The notes: generated from the sequence alone by a model not told the origin. A DNA stretch of 22,746 nt from an uncultured Ileibacterium sp. (GCA_902488835.1 CABTXQ010000019.1:1-22746), one strand, 5' to 3'; counted from the first letter of the stretch, positions 7,718 through 15,198 are shown. Translations and numbers: made by a program.

Positions 7718-8067
7718 AAGGCGGCTTAAATAGCTGCCGGTTACATAGCTTTTATGTATTAGTGCGAAAGGGATAAAGACTTTGATTAGAATATTCATCG
7801 GGAAAAGTGCATAGTTTTTCCGACAAGATAGGGTGGGAATTAATAAAAAAGGAAAATGGAACAAGCACTTAAATATTTAATTGTTGTATTCGCAAGTATT
7901 ACACGCCATTTAGTAAATATAAAAGCAACAAGAGATTAACTGAAGAAATATTTTACTCAGTGTATGAGTTATGTGAAGAGAAATCTCATTTGTAGCAAAA
8001 AGTGCATAAAACGATTGTAAAAAGAATCATTTTGTGCTAAAGTTAAAACGAAAAGAGGGGTTTCGTT
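7718..8067. other. 350-nt gap between ICE remnant and AbiE operon
   Basis: A weak hairpin (GGCGGCT at 7720-7726 with AGCTGCC at 7732-7738) follows the helicase tail. A 27-codon ORF at 7856-7939 starting MEQALKYLIVVF has a badly spaced RBS and is not called as a gene. The right end holds the likely abiE promoter and operator. Otherwise nothing coding is seen. Confidence 0.5.
8004..8043 (+). promoter_or_regulatory. Candidate abiE promoter with overlapping operator palindrome
   Basis: GCATAAAACGATT (8004-8016) and AATCATTTTGTGC (8025-8037) form an imperfect inverted repeat, 11 of 13 positions, with 8-nt spacing. A possible promoter, TTGTAA (8015-8020), 17 nt, TAAAGT (8038-8043), overlaps it. 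AbiEi antitoxins characterised elsewhere repress their own operon by binding inverted repeats in the promoter, so this is a plausible autoregulatory site. The promoter boxes themselves are weak matches. Confidence 0.45.
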
Positions 8068-8829
8068 ATGAAATATTATGAAAAACTTGTAGAACTTGGC
8101 TGCTTTTCAAGACGGGATTTGGTTAATATAACCGGCTCAGAATCAGCAGCAGCTTCACTTATATATGACTATTTAAAAAAGAATTACATAGAGAGGGTTC
8201 GCCATGACACCTATACGGCAATAAGTTTGGAAACAAGACAGCCAATCTTATCTCGTTACCAAATAGGCTCTTTTTTATTTTCCGATGCATATCTTACGCA
8301 TCATAGTGCTTTAGAGGTTTATGGTTATGCTAATCAAGTGTTTTATGAAATATATGTAGCTTCTTCGCATAGATTTTCTGACTTTGTATATAATGGAACT
8401 CTTTATCACCGTGTAATACCAAGGAAAAATGCATGTATCACAACGGTAGGAGGTATGCGTGTAACCGAACTTGAGCAAACAATAGTGGATAGCATACAGG
8501 ATTTTGAGAAGATATCAGGGATAGAAGAAGTATTAAGATCTTTGTTATTAGTACCCTCTCTTGATGCTGAAAAGATATTACAGGCTCTTTCTGAAACTAA
8601 TAATGGATTTTTGTATCAAAAATGTGGGTATATTTTTGAGGAATTGAATTCTTCTCTAAGATTACCTAAAAAATTCTTTGAAAAGTGTAACAAGCATATA
8701 TCTAGTAGTAAACGATATTTGATAAAGTCTAAAATAAAGCTTGTATATAATTCAAAATGGAAATTATATGTGCCATATTCACTCATGAGTTTTGTAAATA
8801 AAGGAGTAGCAGATTATGATGCGGTTTGA
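8068..8829 (+). CDS. abiEi: Type IV toxin-antitoxin antitoxin, AbiEi family
   Basis: This is the antitoxin and transcriptional repressor of an AbiE abortive-infection module. The N-terminal part, YEKLVELGCFSRRDLVNITG followed by YLKKNYIERVRHDTYTA, is the winged-helix 'AbiEi_4-like' domain with its wing hairpin. It is followed by the conserved core LTHHSALEVYGYANQVFYEIYVAS and MRVTELEQTIVDSIQD, typical of the AbiEi C-terminal domain. The length of 253 residues is normal for the shorter AbiEi proteins. An AGAGGGG ribosome binding site lies about 8 nt before the ATG. The 3' end overlaps the toxin gene by 14 nt, the usual arrangement for this operon. The gene appears intact, and it probably autoregulates through the palindrome just upstream. 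Confidence 0.9.
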   Translation: MKYYEKLVELGCFSRRDLVNITGSESAAASLIYDYLKKNYIERVRHDTYTAISLETRQPILSRYQIGSFLFSDAYLTHHSALEVYGYANQVFYEIYVASSHRFSDFVYNGTLYHRVIPRKNACITTVGGMRVTELEQTIVDSIQDFEKISGIEEVLRSLLLVPSLDAEKILQALSETNNGFLYQKCGYIFEELNSSLRLPKKFFEKCNKHISSSKRYLIKSKIKLVYNSKWKLYVPYSLMSFVNKGVADYDAV

Positions 8830-9685
8830 TCGAATAAAACTTGGAAGAAAAGCAAAAGAACTTGGATTTGTTAGAGATACCTTTGAAAAAGTGTGTAGAC
8901 TGGTAGATGTTTTACAATTTATGTCTGAAGATGAGCTCCTTTCCAAAACACTTGCATTAAAAGGTGGCACAGCTATAAATCTTACGATTTTTGATTTACC
9001 AAGATTATCTGTTGATATTGATTTGGATTATTCAAGGATGGTATCAAGAGATACGATGCTGGAAGAAAGAAAAGTGATAACAGAACGCATAACAAAATAT
9101 ATGGTTGCATCAGGATATGTATTGAGTGGGAAATCAAAGAATTATCATGCACTAGACTCATTTGTTTATGAATATCAAAATGCGGGTGGTATGAAGGATA
9201 ATATTAAAATTGAAATAAATTATATGCTTCGTTGCCATGTGTTTGAAGAAGAATATAGAAAAGTAAATATTTCATGGAATGATTCAAAGCTGAAAGTGCT
9301 TTGTGCTAATCCTATAGAAGTATTTGCTTCTAAGATTATAGCACTCCTTAATCGTACAGCTCCAAGAGATTTATATGATATATCTAATATGATTAAGTAT
9401 GAAATCTTCGACGATAGCCAGCGAGAGATGTTGCGTAAATGCGGTGTTTTCTTTAATGCAATCAGCTCGGATACTGTATCTGATGATTTTAGATTTGAAG
9501 CAATAAAAGATATTTCCCTAAGGCAAATTTAAACAAGTTTATATCCGGTCTTGCGTAATAATGATCGTTTTAATTTAGAAGAAACGCAGGAACTGGTAAT
9601 AAAATCATTATCGAGTTTTATGTTACCAGATGTAGAAGAGAAAGAGTTTTGGATAAATTTTAAGAACGGAAAATTTCTTCCATAG
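8816..9685 (+). pseudogene. abiEii: Type IV TA toxin, AbiEii nucleotidyltransferase, frameshifted near the 3' end
   Basis: This is the nucleotidyltransferase toxin of the AbiE module. Family work shows that such toxins act on tRNA or use GTP as a substrate and cause growth arrest during phage infection. The catalytic pattern is clear: LKGGTAINL (G50-G51-T52), then LSVDIDLDY (D67, D69, D71), and later KIIALLNRTAPRDLYDI. RBS AAAGGAG (8801-8807) serves the ATG at 8816. The first frame ends at 9532 (238 aa, SLRQI). Removing one T near 9530 gives QIKTSLYPVLRNNDRF, continuing through EEKEFWINFKNGKFLP to TAG at 9685, the expected family C-terminus (about 289 aa). A +1 insertion has therefore cut off about 50 residues. 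The catalytic core survives, so partial activity is possible, but loss of the C-terminal helices probably inactivates it. Confidence 0.85.
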
Positions 9686-9733
9686 TTGATTTTTGGAAAT
9701 TGTGATGAGAGCAGTAAAATAAAAAGGCATCCA

Positions 9734-9802
9734 ATGGCGGAGTGGAAAACCCGTAGGATAGTAGAAGAAAATATTATAAATGATGAAGGTGAACATATAT
9801 GA
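9734..9802 (+). CDS. Possible 22-aa leader ORF coupled to the methyltransferase
   Basis: ATG at 9734 opens a 22-codon frame beginning MAEWKTRRIVEENIINDEG. Its TGA (9800-9802) overlaps the methyltransferase ATG as ATGA. AAAAAGG (9721-9727) lies 6 nt upstream, an acceptable RBS. The methyltransferase itself has only a weak site (GAAGGTGA), so translational coupling from this small ORF would make sense. It may instead be a vestige of a longer upstream gene. The peptide matches no family I know. Confidence 0.4.
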   Translation: MAEWKTRRIVEENIINDEGEHI

Positions 9803-11058
9803 TTAAGGTCAATGATGCATTAACATTCGATTTTGATAATCTTGAAATTGATTCGTTTTGGAATGTTGGGAATGAAAAAGAAAATAAGGCTCATAGAATA
9901 CATTCATATCCTGCAAAATTTCCAGCTTTTATTACACAAAAAGCAATAGAATATGCAAGAAATTCAGGAATAGAAGTATGTAGTATAGCAGATTTTTTTT
10001 GTGGTTGTGGAACTGTTGCTTATGAGGCAAAACGATTGGGCATAGATTTTTGGGGTTGCGATTTAAATCCTGTTGCGGTTTTAATTGCAAAAACAAAAAG
10101 TAATAATTATTCGAAAAGCAAAATTGATGAGTATTATCAAATGATTTTACATGATTATATCCAATCGATAGAGGGGTTTAGTACTCCTATCCATGTTAAT
10201 GATAGGATTAATTATTGGTTTGACTCAAAAGAAATTAAGGAATTAAGTCTATTAAAAAGATGCATAATTAATTCTATTCCTGAAAAAAGCAAATATTATA
10301 GTTTTTTCTTGTGTGCATTTTCTAATATACTTAAACCTACTTCAAAATGGTTAACTAAGTCTATCAAGCCACAATTTGATTCAGATAAAAAGCCTGCAAA
10401 TGTCCTTGATGCATTTGAAAAGCAATGCAATTACATGAAATCTGCACTTGTAGATACTAAATATAGTTCACATAAGGCAAACTCCACAATTGTGTGTAGA
10501 AATGCGTTATCTATTAAGAAAAAAGAATTTACTGATTTAATAATATCTAGTCCTCCGTATGTAACTTCGTATGAATACGCAGATTTACATCAACTATCTA
10601 CGCTATGGCTTGACTATGTAAGCGATTATAGAGATTTAAGAAAGAATTCTATAGGTTCAACACATAGTAGCTATAAAAAAGAAATTTTGAATAAGCTGAA
10701 TCATTCAGGGAAAAGTATTGTAGAAGCCTTATTACGGGAGGATAAGTCGAAAGCAAGAAATGTAGCTAAATATTATATTGATATGCAAAAAATTACTAAT
10801 ATATGCAAAGATGCACTTAAACCAGAAGGCATGATGATGATGGTTATAGGTAATACAGAATACAAGGGCGTTCATATTAATAATGTAAAACATTTATGTG
10901 AATCTATGACTAATAGTGGATTTAATGAAATTTTTGTCACAAAGCGAAAAATATCAGGAAAAATATTAACTCCGTATAGAGATAAAAATGGTAAATTTTC
11001 TGCGAATAAAGGTGATAAAAAGATATATAGTGAAGAATTTATTGTTATAGGGAGGTAA
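9799..11058 (+). CDS. DNA methyltransferase, SPPY type (probably cytosine-N4)
   Basis: This is an AdoMet-dependent amino-methyltransferase. The N-terminal segment AHRIHSYPAKFPAFITQKAI (31-50) is characteristic of a subgroup of restriction-associated MTases. Motif I follows as DFFCGCGTVAYEA (65-77), then GCDLNPVAVLIAK. The catalytic motif IV is S251-P-P-Y254, in SSPPYVTSYEYADLHQLS. SPPY usually indicates N4-cytosine methylation, although adenine-N6 cannot be excluded. Motif I precedes IV, unlike the type III Mod enzyme elsewhere in this window. The length of 419 residues is ordinary for a complete enzyme. The start is chosen because the ATG overlaps the stop of a 22-codon ORF. The stop is only 4 nt from the GHKL-nuclease gene, whose RBS lies in this gene's last codons, so the two form one operon. 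Its inferred job is to protect host sites from the downstream nuclease. Confidence 0.88.
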   Translation: MIKVNDALTFDFDNLEIDSFWNVGNEKENKAHRIHSYPAKFPAFITQKAIEYARNSGIEVCSIADFFCGCGTVAYEAKRLGIDFWGCDLNPVAVLIAKTKSNNYSKSKIDEYYQMILHDYIQSIEGFSTPIHVNDRINYWFDSKEIKELSLLKRCIINSIPEKSKYYSFFLCAFSNILKPTSKWLTKSIKPQFDSDKKPANVLDAFEKQCNYMKSALVDTKYSSHKANSTIVCRNALSIKKKEFTDLIISSPPYVTSYEYADLHQLSTLWLDYVSDYRDLRKNSIGSTHSSYKKEILNKLNHSGKSIVEALLREDKSKARNVAKYYIDMQKITNICKDALKPEGMMMMVIGNTEYKGVHINNVKHLCESMTNSGFNEIFVTKRKISGKILTPYRDKNGKFSANKGDKKIYSEEFIVIGR

Positions 11059-11062
11059 TAGT

Positions 11063-13519
11063 ATGGATGTAAGTACCATAGGCAAAAAAATAGGAGATAT
11101 TCAAGTAGAAATAAGTTATAAAATTATTCAACTTTTTTCTGCAGGACTATATTCTAGCCCGAACAAAGCTTTCGAAGAGCTGGTATGTAATTCATACGAT
11201 GCATTTGCGAGCAAGGTGTCGATATATCTACCAGATGATTTATCTGCGGATGAATCATGTATATGGATCTGTGATAATGGAGAGGGATTAGACGAAAATG
11301 AGTTAAAAGACTTATGGAAAATAGGGGAGTCAACTAAACGTAATGATACAAGCAGAGACAAACGGAGACTTCAAATTGGACGATTTGGAATAGGGAAACT
11401 AGCAACGTATGTTCTCGCAAGAAAATTAACGTATATTTCAAAAAAACATGATAGATATATATTAGCCACAATGGATTATGATAAAATTCAAGGTGCTAAA
11501 AACGGATTATCTTTGGATGAAAGAGAGATAGATGAAAGAACGGCTAAGGAACTTTTAAATTCATACATTAAAAATTACAATAATGGGAATTTGGAAATTT
11601 CTTTATTTGGTTCACGGGCTGAAAAAACATGGACATTTTCTTTATTAACTGACCTAAAACCTAAAGCACAAGAAATATCTGAAGGTCGTTTAAAGTGGAT
11701 TCTTCGAACAGCACTTCCATTAAATCCTCACTTTAATTTATATTATAACGGAGCGAAAATAGATTCTTCCAAAATAGATATACCTATTCTTAAAGAATGG
11801 GTAATAGGTAAGAATGATGTGACTGCTGAAAAAATGAAAAACACTCAATGTCGAGAAACAAAAAATAAAGAATATTGTGTGGACTTTGAAAATTTGAAAG
11901 GTGTTTCAGGAACATTTACGCTATATAAAGATTCTCTAGTGCATGGGAAATCATATTTTTTGGGACGAAGTCATGGAATATTTTTAAATATTAGAGGAAG
12001 ATTGATTAATCTCGATGACCCACTACTGGGAATGGAAGCATTTTCTCATGGAGCATTTAACAGAACTAGGATTGTGATAAATGCTGATGAATTGGATAAC
12101 AATTTAACATCAACTCGTGAGGCGGTAAAAGAATCTATACCGTATAAGCAACTAAAAGATTATATTAAGAAAAAGTTTAACAGTGAAATAAGAGCGTATT
12201 ATTTTGATGAAGAAAATCGAAAAGCAGATGAACGAACAATTTCATATAGGTTGTCGCAAACTTCTTATACAACATCAAAAAGACCTATATATAATTTCGT
12301 TAAAAGATTCTTTTCGGGAGAAATTGCTAATCCTTTCTTAATAGAAAAACCAGATAATGCTAAAAAAGATATAATTGTAAAATCATTTGAAGAAGATGTT
12401 GAAACTGGAAATCAGGTTGTTGAACATATTGAATGGGGAGTTCTTTCGATAGGAGAGCCTATTGCAAAATTAAATTTAGAGAAACGTCTTCTTACTATAA
12501 ATTCTGTACATCCATATATTGCTAACTATGCTGATGCATATCAAAACACCTTGCCTTTACAGAGTGTAGCAGTTACAGAAGTATTGACGGAAGCACATTT
12601 ATATGAGTTAGGAATAGAAGAGGACAAAATAAATGACGTAATGAGAAAAAGAGATACTACTTTAAGAGAATTAGCATTATCAGATAGAGAGGGAATTCCT
12701 GCTGTTGCTCTTCTAGTAAAGGAAGCAGTTGCAAATCCTAATGCCTTAGAAGAAGCAACTTATAGAGCTTTATTAGCACTTGGATTTGAAACAATAAAAA
12801 TTGGAGGAAATGGAAAACCCGATGGTAAAGCTGATGCTAAGTTAGGATATGATTCAAATGGTAAATTATTAAGCTATTCGTTAACATATGATGCGAAGAG
12901 TACTCAAAAAGATAAAATTGCTGCAGGTACAGCACACTTATCAGGTTTAAAAAGACATCAAAAAGATTATAATGCAACTTATTCTATGGAGGTTGCAATA
13001 GGGTACCAAGGTGAGGATGATAAAAATAGCGCAATTTCGAAGGAGGCTATACAACAAAAAATTACTATTGTTTCAGCAAAGGATTTAATTCGACTATTAT
13101 TTTTAGCAACACCTAAGCAATTAGGCTTAAATAAGCTTAGAGATTTATTCGAAAAATGCTATGCGCCATTTCAAGTAAAGGAGTGGATTGATGATTTAGA
13201 AAAAGAAGTCGTTGAGAAACCACCATATAATGAAATTATTGAATTGATTTATAGTCTCCAAACTACAGATAATGAGCCAGCGAGGATAAGTGTTATACGT
13301 CATGAGCTTAATAAAAAATTAAATAAAAATTATTCTACGGATCAGATAAAAAATTATATACAGGTGTTGAGTGCATTGGTTCCAGGATTAATCTCGATAG
13401 AGGGAGATAATATTGGTTTACAAAATAAGCCGGATACAATAAAATCTAGAATAGCTAGGATGATTAGTACAGATATACCGGCAGAAAATAAAGAAATGTA
13501 TAGAGATATGTTTAAATAA
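11063..13519 (+). CDS. GHKL (Hsp90/MutL/MORC-like) ATPase fused to a PD-(D/E)XK endonuclease
   Basis: An 818-residue candidate restriction effector. The N-terminal GHKL ATPase shows the N-box EELVCNSYDA (38-47, Asn43), the DNGEGLD box (71-77) and the lid motif GRFGIGKLATY (106-116). An S5-like transducer follows (about 240-375), with the conserved FNRTRIVINADELDNNLTS and STREAVKES. A linker and helical region leads to a nuclease-like core: LLALGFETIKIGGNGKPDGKAD (P586-D587) and YDAKS (D610-A-K612), a PD-X22-DxK arrangement of restriction-enzyme fold. The last 150 or so residues are helical and unrecognised. GHKL ATPases linked to REase domains and methylases have been noted in comparative genomics of prokaryotic MORC-like proteins. 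An ATP-gated dimer clamp that activates cleavage is my inference. RBS GGGAGG lies just upstream; the gene looks intact. Confidence 0.82.
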   Translation: MDVSTIGKKIGDIQVEISYKIIQLFSAGLYSSPNKAFEELVCNSYDAFASKVSIYLPDDLSADESCIWICDNGEGLDENELKDLWKIGESTKRNDTSRDKRRLQIGRFGIGKLATYVLARKLTYISKKHDRYILATMDYDKIQGAKNGLSLDEREIDERTAKELLNSYIKNYNNGNLEISLFGSRAEKTWTFSLLTDLKPKAQEISEGRLKWILRTALPLNPHFNLYYNGAKIDSSKIDIPILKEWVIGKNDVTAEKMKNTQCRETKNKEYCVDFENLKGVSGTFTLYKDSLVHGKSYFLGRSHGIFLNIRGRLINLDDPLLGMEAFSHGAFNRTRIVINADELDNNLTSTREAVKESIPYKQLKDYIKKKFNSEIRAYYFDEENRKADERTISYRLSQTSYTTSKRPIYNFVKRFFSGEIANPFLIEKPDNAKKDIIVKSFEEDVETGNQVVEHIEWGVLSIGEPIAKLNLEKRLLTINSVHPYIANYADAYQNTLPLQSVAVTEVLTEAHLYELGIEEDKINDVMRKRDTTLRELALSDREGIPAVALLVKEAVANPNALEEATYRALLALGFETIKIGGNGKPDGKADAKLGYDSNGKLLSYSLTYDAKSTQKDKIAAGTAHLSGLKRHQKDYNATYSMEVAIGYQGEDDKNSAISKEAIQQKITIVSAKDLIRLLFLATPKQLGLNKLRDLFEKCYAPFQVKEWIDDLEKEVVEKPPYNEIIELIYSLQTTDNEPARISVIRHELNKKLNKNYSTDQIKNYIQVLSALVPGLISIEGDNIGLQNKPDTIKSRIARMISTDIPAENKEMYRDMFK

Positions 13520-13547
13520 AATGGAGTAATTATATTTGTGTTTACAT

Positions 13548-13588
13548 AGCCGAAAGGTTTTCAATTGCGAAAGCCCTTCGGCTTTTTA
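13548..13588 (+). terminator. Terminator after the methyltransferase/GHKL operon
   Basis: AGCCGAAAGG (13548-13557) pairs with CCCTTCGGCT (13574-13583), with one A-C mismatch, and is followed by TTTTATA. It sits 29 nt after the GHKL-nuclease stop and 25 nt before the DUF3848 start. A similar hairpin before DUF3848 genes may be native to the ICE, acting as a leader attenuator. Confidence 0.7.
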
Positions 13589-13613
13589 TATTGCAGAAAA
13601 GGAGGAACAGATA

Positions 13614-13958
13614 ATGGATAATGAAAAACTTAACACTAAAGTCTATGAAAAGGCATTTTCAGAGCAAGAGGAATTTAGTAAGTGGCTATTAGCACAATCA
13701 CCTGATGGAATTCTAAATCACGCCTATGAGTACACTTCAAAGGAAGATATTTTACTATCTCTTGAATATAATGACATTTCGGATGAGCAGGCAAAAGCCC
13801 TATTAAAATCAAAAGATGTGCTTTCGGATGTCTTTAAGGACTGGAAAAAGAAAGAAACGGACCACATGGAAGAAGGTAGGAGACGGAAGAGTAGAACTGC
13901 CGGAATATCCCCAAAGAGCTGTACTAGAAGGAATTGTAAATGCATTAATCCGTCGTAA
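13614..13958 (+). pseudogene. DUF3848 protein, N-terminal remnant
   Basis: The protein begins MDNEKLNTKVYEKAFSEQEE and runs through ILNHAYEYTSKEDILLSLEY and ISDEQAKALLKSKDVLSDVF, which I recognise as the DUF3848 domain of Clostridial mobile elements (normally followed by a DUF3849 region). The RBS AAAAGGAGGA is 8 nt before ATG 13614. An earlier in-frame start at 13536 falls before the terminator and lacks a site. After roughly residue 87 (DHMEE) the frame runs out of phase into another gene and ends in an unrelated Arg/Ser/Cys-rich tail at 13958. The gene is thus truncated at a deletion junction near 13865-13880. Function of the family is unknown; proximity to antirestriction genes in ICEs is common. 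Confidence 0.75.
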
Positions 13959-14541
13959 CTATCTTGAAATCGGCAGTGAGGTACACATTGACATGTTTGA
14001 TGATCGTTTAGAGATTTATTCTCCAGGTGGAATGTACGATGGAACCAAGGTGCAAGAACGAGACATCATGAGAATTCCTTCACGAAGACGGAATCCTATC
14101 ATTGCAGATGTATTTCATCGACTAAAATATATGGATAGAAGAGGCAGCGGTTTCAAAAAAATCTTGAGCGAATACGAAATGCAGGATACATACACAACTG
14201 ATATGAAACCAATATTATATTCTGACAATGACACTTTTTTGCTTGTTCTGAAGAATTTGAACTACAAAAAACAAAAGAAAATAGGCTCCTCTGAAAAGCA
14301 GCAAGATTATGTGGAACATTCAAAAATCGCTATAAATATGGGTATTAAAGAGTTGTCTGATTTAATGAGTTTTTTGGAGGTGCCTAGAACAAGAAAGGAA
14401 CTACCGGAGTTTTGTAATATTAGTTCAAGAGAATATTTTAGAACTAAAATACTTAATCCGTTAATAGAGGCTAAGAAAATAGATTTAACTATACCGGATA
14501 AACCACAAAGATACAAGCAAAAATATGTAAAGCATAAATAG
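13876..14541 (+). pseudogene. C-terminal half of an AlbA_2/RecG-like ATP-binding protein
   Basis: The frame begins abruptly with VGDGRVELPEYPQRAVLEGI and shows the GHKL-like ATP-binding C-terminal domain that accompanies Schlafen AlbA_2 domains in RecG-like regulators: VNALIRRNYLEIGSEVHIDM, then DRLEIYSPGGMYDG, SRRRNPIIADVFHRL and MDRRGSGFKKI. A wHTH-like tail (PEFCNISSREYFRTKILNPL) follows. The N-terminal AlbA_2 DNA-binding domain (about 200-250 residues) is missing, and no RBS or native start exists. The upstream neighbour is the N-terminus of DUF3848 in a different frame. The two ICE genes were therefore fused by a deletion. An ATG at 13816 in this frame reads into the DUF3848 region out of phase and is not believable as a start. 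Confidence 0.78.
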
Positions 14542-14560
14542 TGAACAAATGACCTGTATA

Positions 14561-14590
14561 CTTGCTCACTTACCAAAGTAAGTGGGCAAG
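14561..14590. repeat. 12-bp inverted repeat (hairpin without T-tail)
   Basis: CTTGCTCACTTA (14561-14572) pairs with TAAGTGGGCAAG (14579-14590), one G-T wobble, around a 6-nt loop. It starts 20 nt after the AlbA-like remnant. No run of T follows on either strand, so it is not a canonical intrinsic terminator. It could be a processed 3' end or a recombinase or protein site. Confidence 0.6.
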
Positions 14591-14677
14591 TCATGAGAGA
14601 AAGATACTATCGGCTTTCACAAGTTTGCTCATTCTAAAACTCAAAAGGGTAGAAAGTATTTGTTGGAAAACGGTCAT

Positions 14678-14695
14678 TGATACTATTTTGATACT
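14678..14695 (+). repeat. 18-nt direct repeat, right copy
   Basis: TGATACTATTTTGATACT differs from the copy at 5129-5146 at a single position and has the same orientation. The two copies are about 9.5 kb apart. Confidence 0.5.
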
Positions 14696-14849
14696 TAATA
14701 CTCTTGAAAATATGTTCATAGAAAATATTTTATACATAGCAAGAGCTTGAAACCATTGGGAATTCAATTACTTCACGAGAAGTGATGGAACTGACAGTTG
14801 AATGGGAATAGAACAATCAAATTGAATTAATAAAAAGGAGGGTATTATT

Positions 14850-15107
14850 ATGGTATGGGATAAGAAAATTGGTAAGGCAGATGAAAATAATAATGACAAG
14901 TATGTTGTTCTTCAAGTAGTACTTACTGAAAAATTATTAGGAACTGGTTCAGGTACTACAAGCTTAACAAATCTTCAATCAGCTATTAATCAACAGGCAG
15001 CATTAGGGTATAGACTTCATACTATTACAACTTCAGCATCTGGTTCAAAAGGATTTCTTGGCGGTGATAAGATACAAGCAACAATGATATTTGAGAGAAT
15101 TGATTAA
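14850..15107 (+). CDS. DUF4177-like small protein, 85 aa
   Basis: The protein starts MVWDKKIGKADENNNDKYVV after a strong AAAAAGGAGGG. The pattern of a beta-strand with VLQVVLTEKLLG, a Gly/Thr/Ser-rich loop, NLQSAINQQAALGYRLHTIT and a final strand QATMIFERI matches the DUF4177 fold: beta strands with one helix, and a 'GW/GY-LH-I' core ending in a strand with an F-E-R motif. The family has no known biochemical function and often occurs as a small cytosolic protein, sometimes beside mobile elements. It is monocistronic, with its own terminator downstream. The gene is complete. Confidence 0.72.
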   Translation: MVWDKKIGKADENNNDKYVVLQVVLTEKLLGTGSGTTSLTNLQSAINQQAALGYRLHTITTSASGSKGFLGGDKIQATMIFERID

Positions 15108-15163
15108 TTAACAATTTATCATATTAAATATCTGTAACTGTTTATTTATCATGAAAAACTATA

Positions 15164-15198
15164 AAAAGACCGTGGTTCAAATCCACGGTCTTTTCGTT
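15164..15198. terminator. Strong bidirectional terminator
   Basis: AAAAGACCGTGG (15164-15175) and CCACGGTCTTTT (15183-15194) form a perfect 12-bp stem with a 7-nt loop. T-runs lie on both strands. It lies between the DUF4177 gene and the convergent alcohol dehydrogenase operon and can end both transcripts. Confidence 0.9.

Larger units (their letters stand above)
14542..14849. other. 308-nt gap at the right edge of the ICE remnant
   Basis: This gap contains a 12-bp hairpin (14561-14590) and the right copy of the 18-nt direct repeat (14678-14695). A short stop-free stretch, about 14749-14811, reads LETIGNSITSREVMELTVEW and lacks a start. The last piece distantly recalls phage antirepressor (Rha-type) N-termini, but it is too short to call. 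A 62-codon ORF (14562-14750) has no RBS. The right end carries the RBS of the next gene. Confidence 0.5.

Noticed and set aside
7856..7939. 27-codon ORF before abiEi
   Set aside because: Only a poorly spaced A/G-rich stretch precedes it and the peptide has no recognisable feature.
9799..13519. BREX, DISARM or Dnd/Pgl system
   Set aside because: No PglZ, BrxL, BrxC, DrmA or Dnd gene is present; the pair has only an MTase and a GHKL-nuclease.
13536..13613. Extended DUF3848 start
   Set aside because: The extra codons cover the terminator hairpin and have no ribosome binding site; ATG 13614 has a consensus site.
14561..14590. Intrinsic terminator after the AlbA-like remnant
   Set aside because: The stem is strong but no T-run follows on either strand.
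14562..14750. 62-codon ORF in the gap after the AlbA-like remnant
   Set aside because: Its start lies inside a hairpin, it lacks a ribosome binding site, and its composition is like noncoding DNA.
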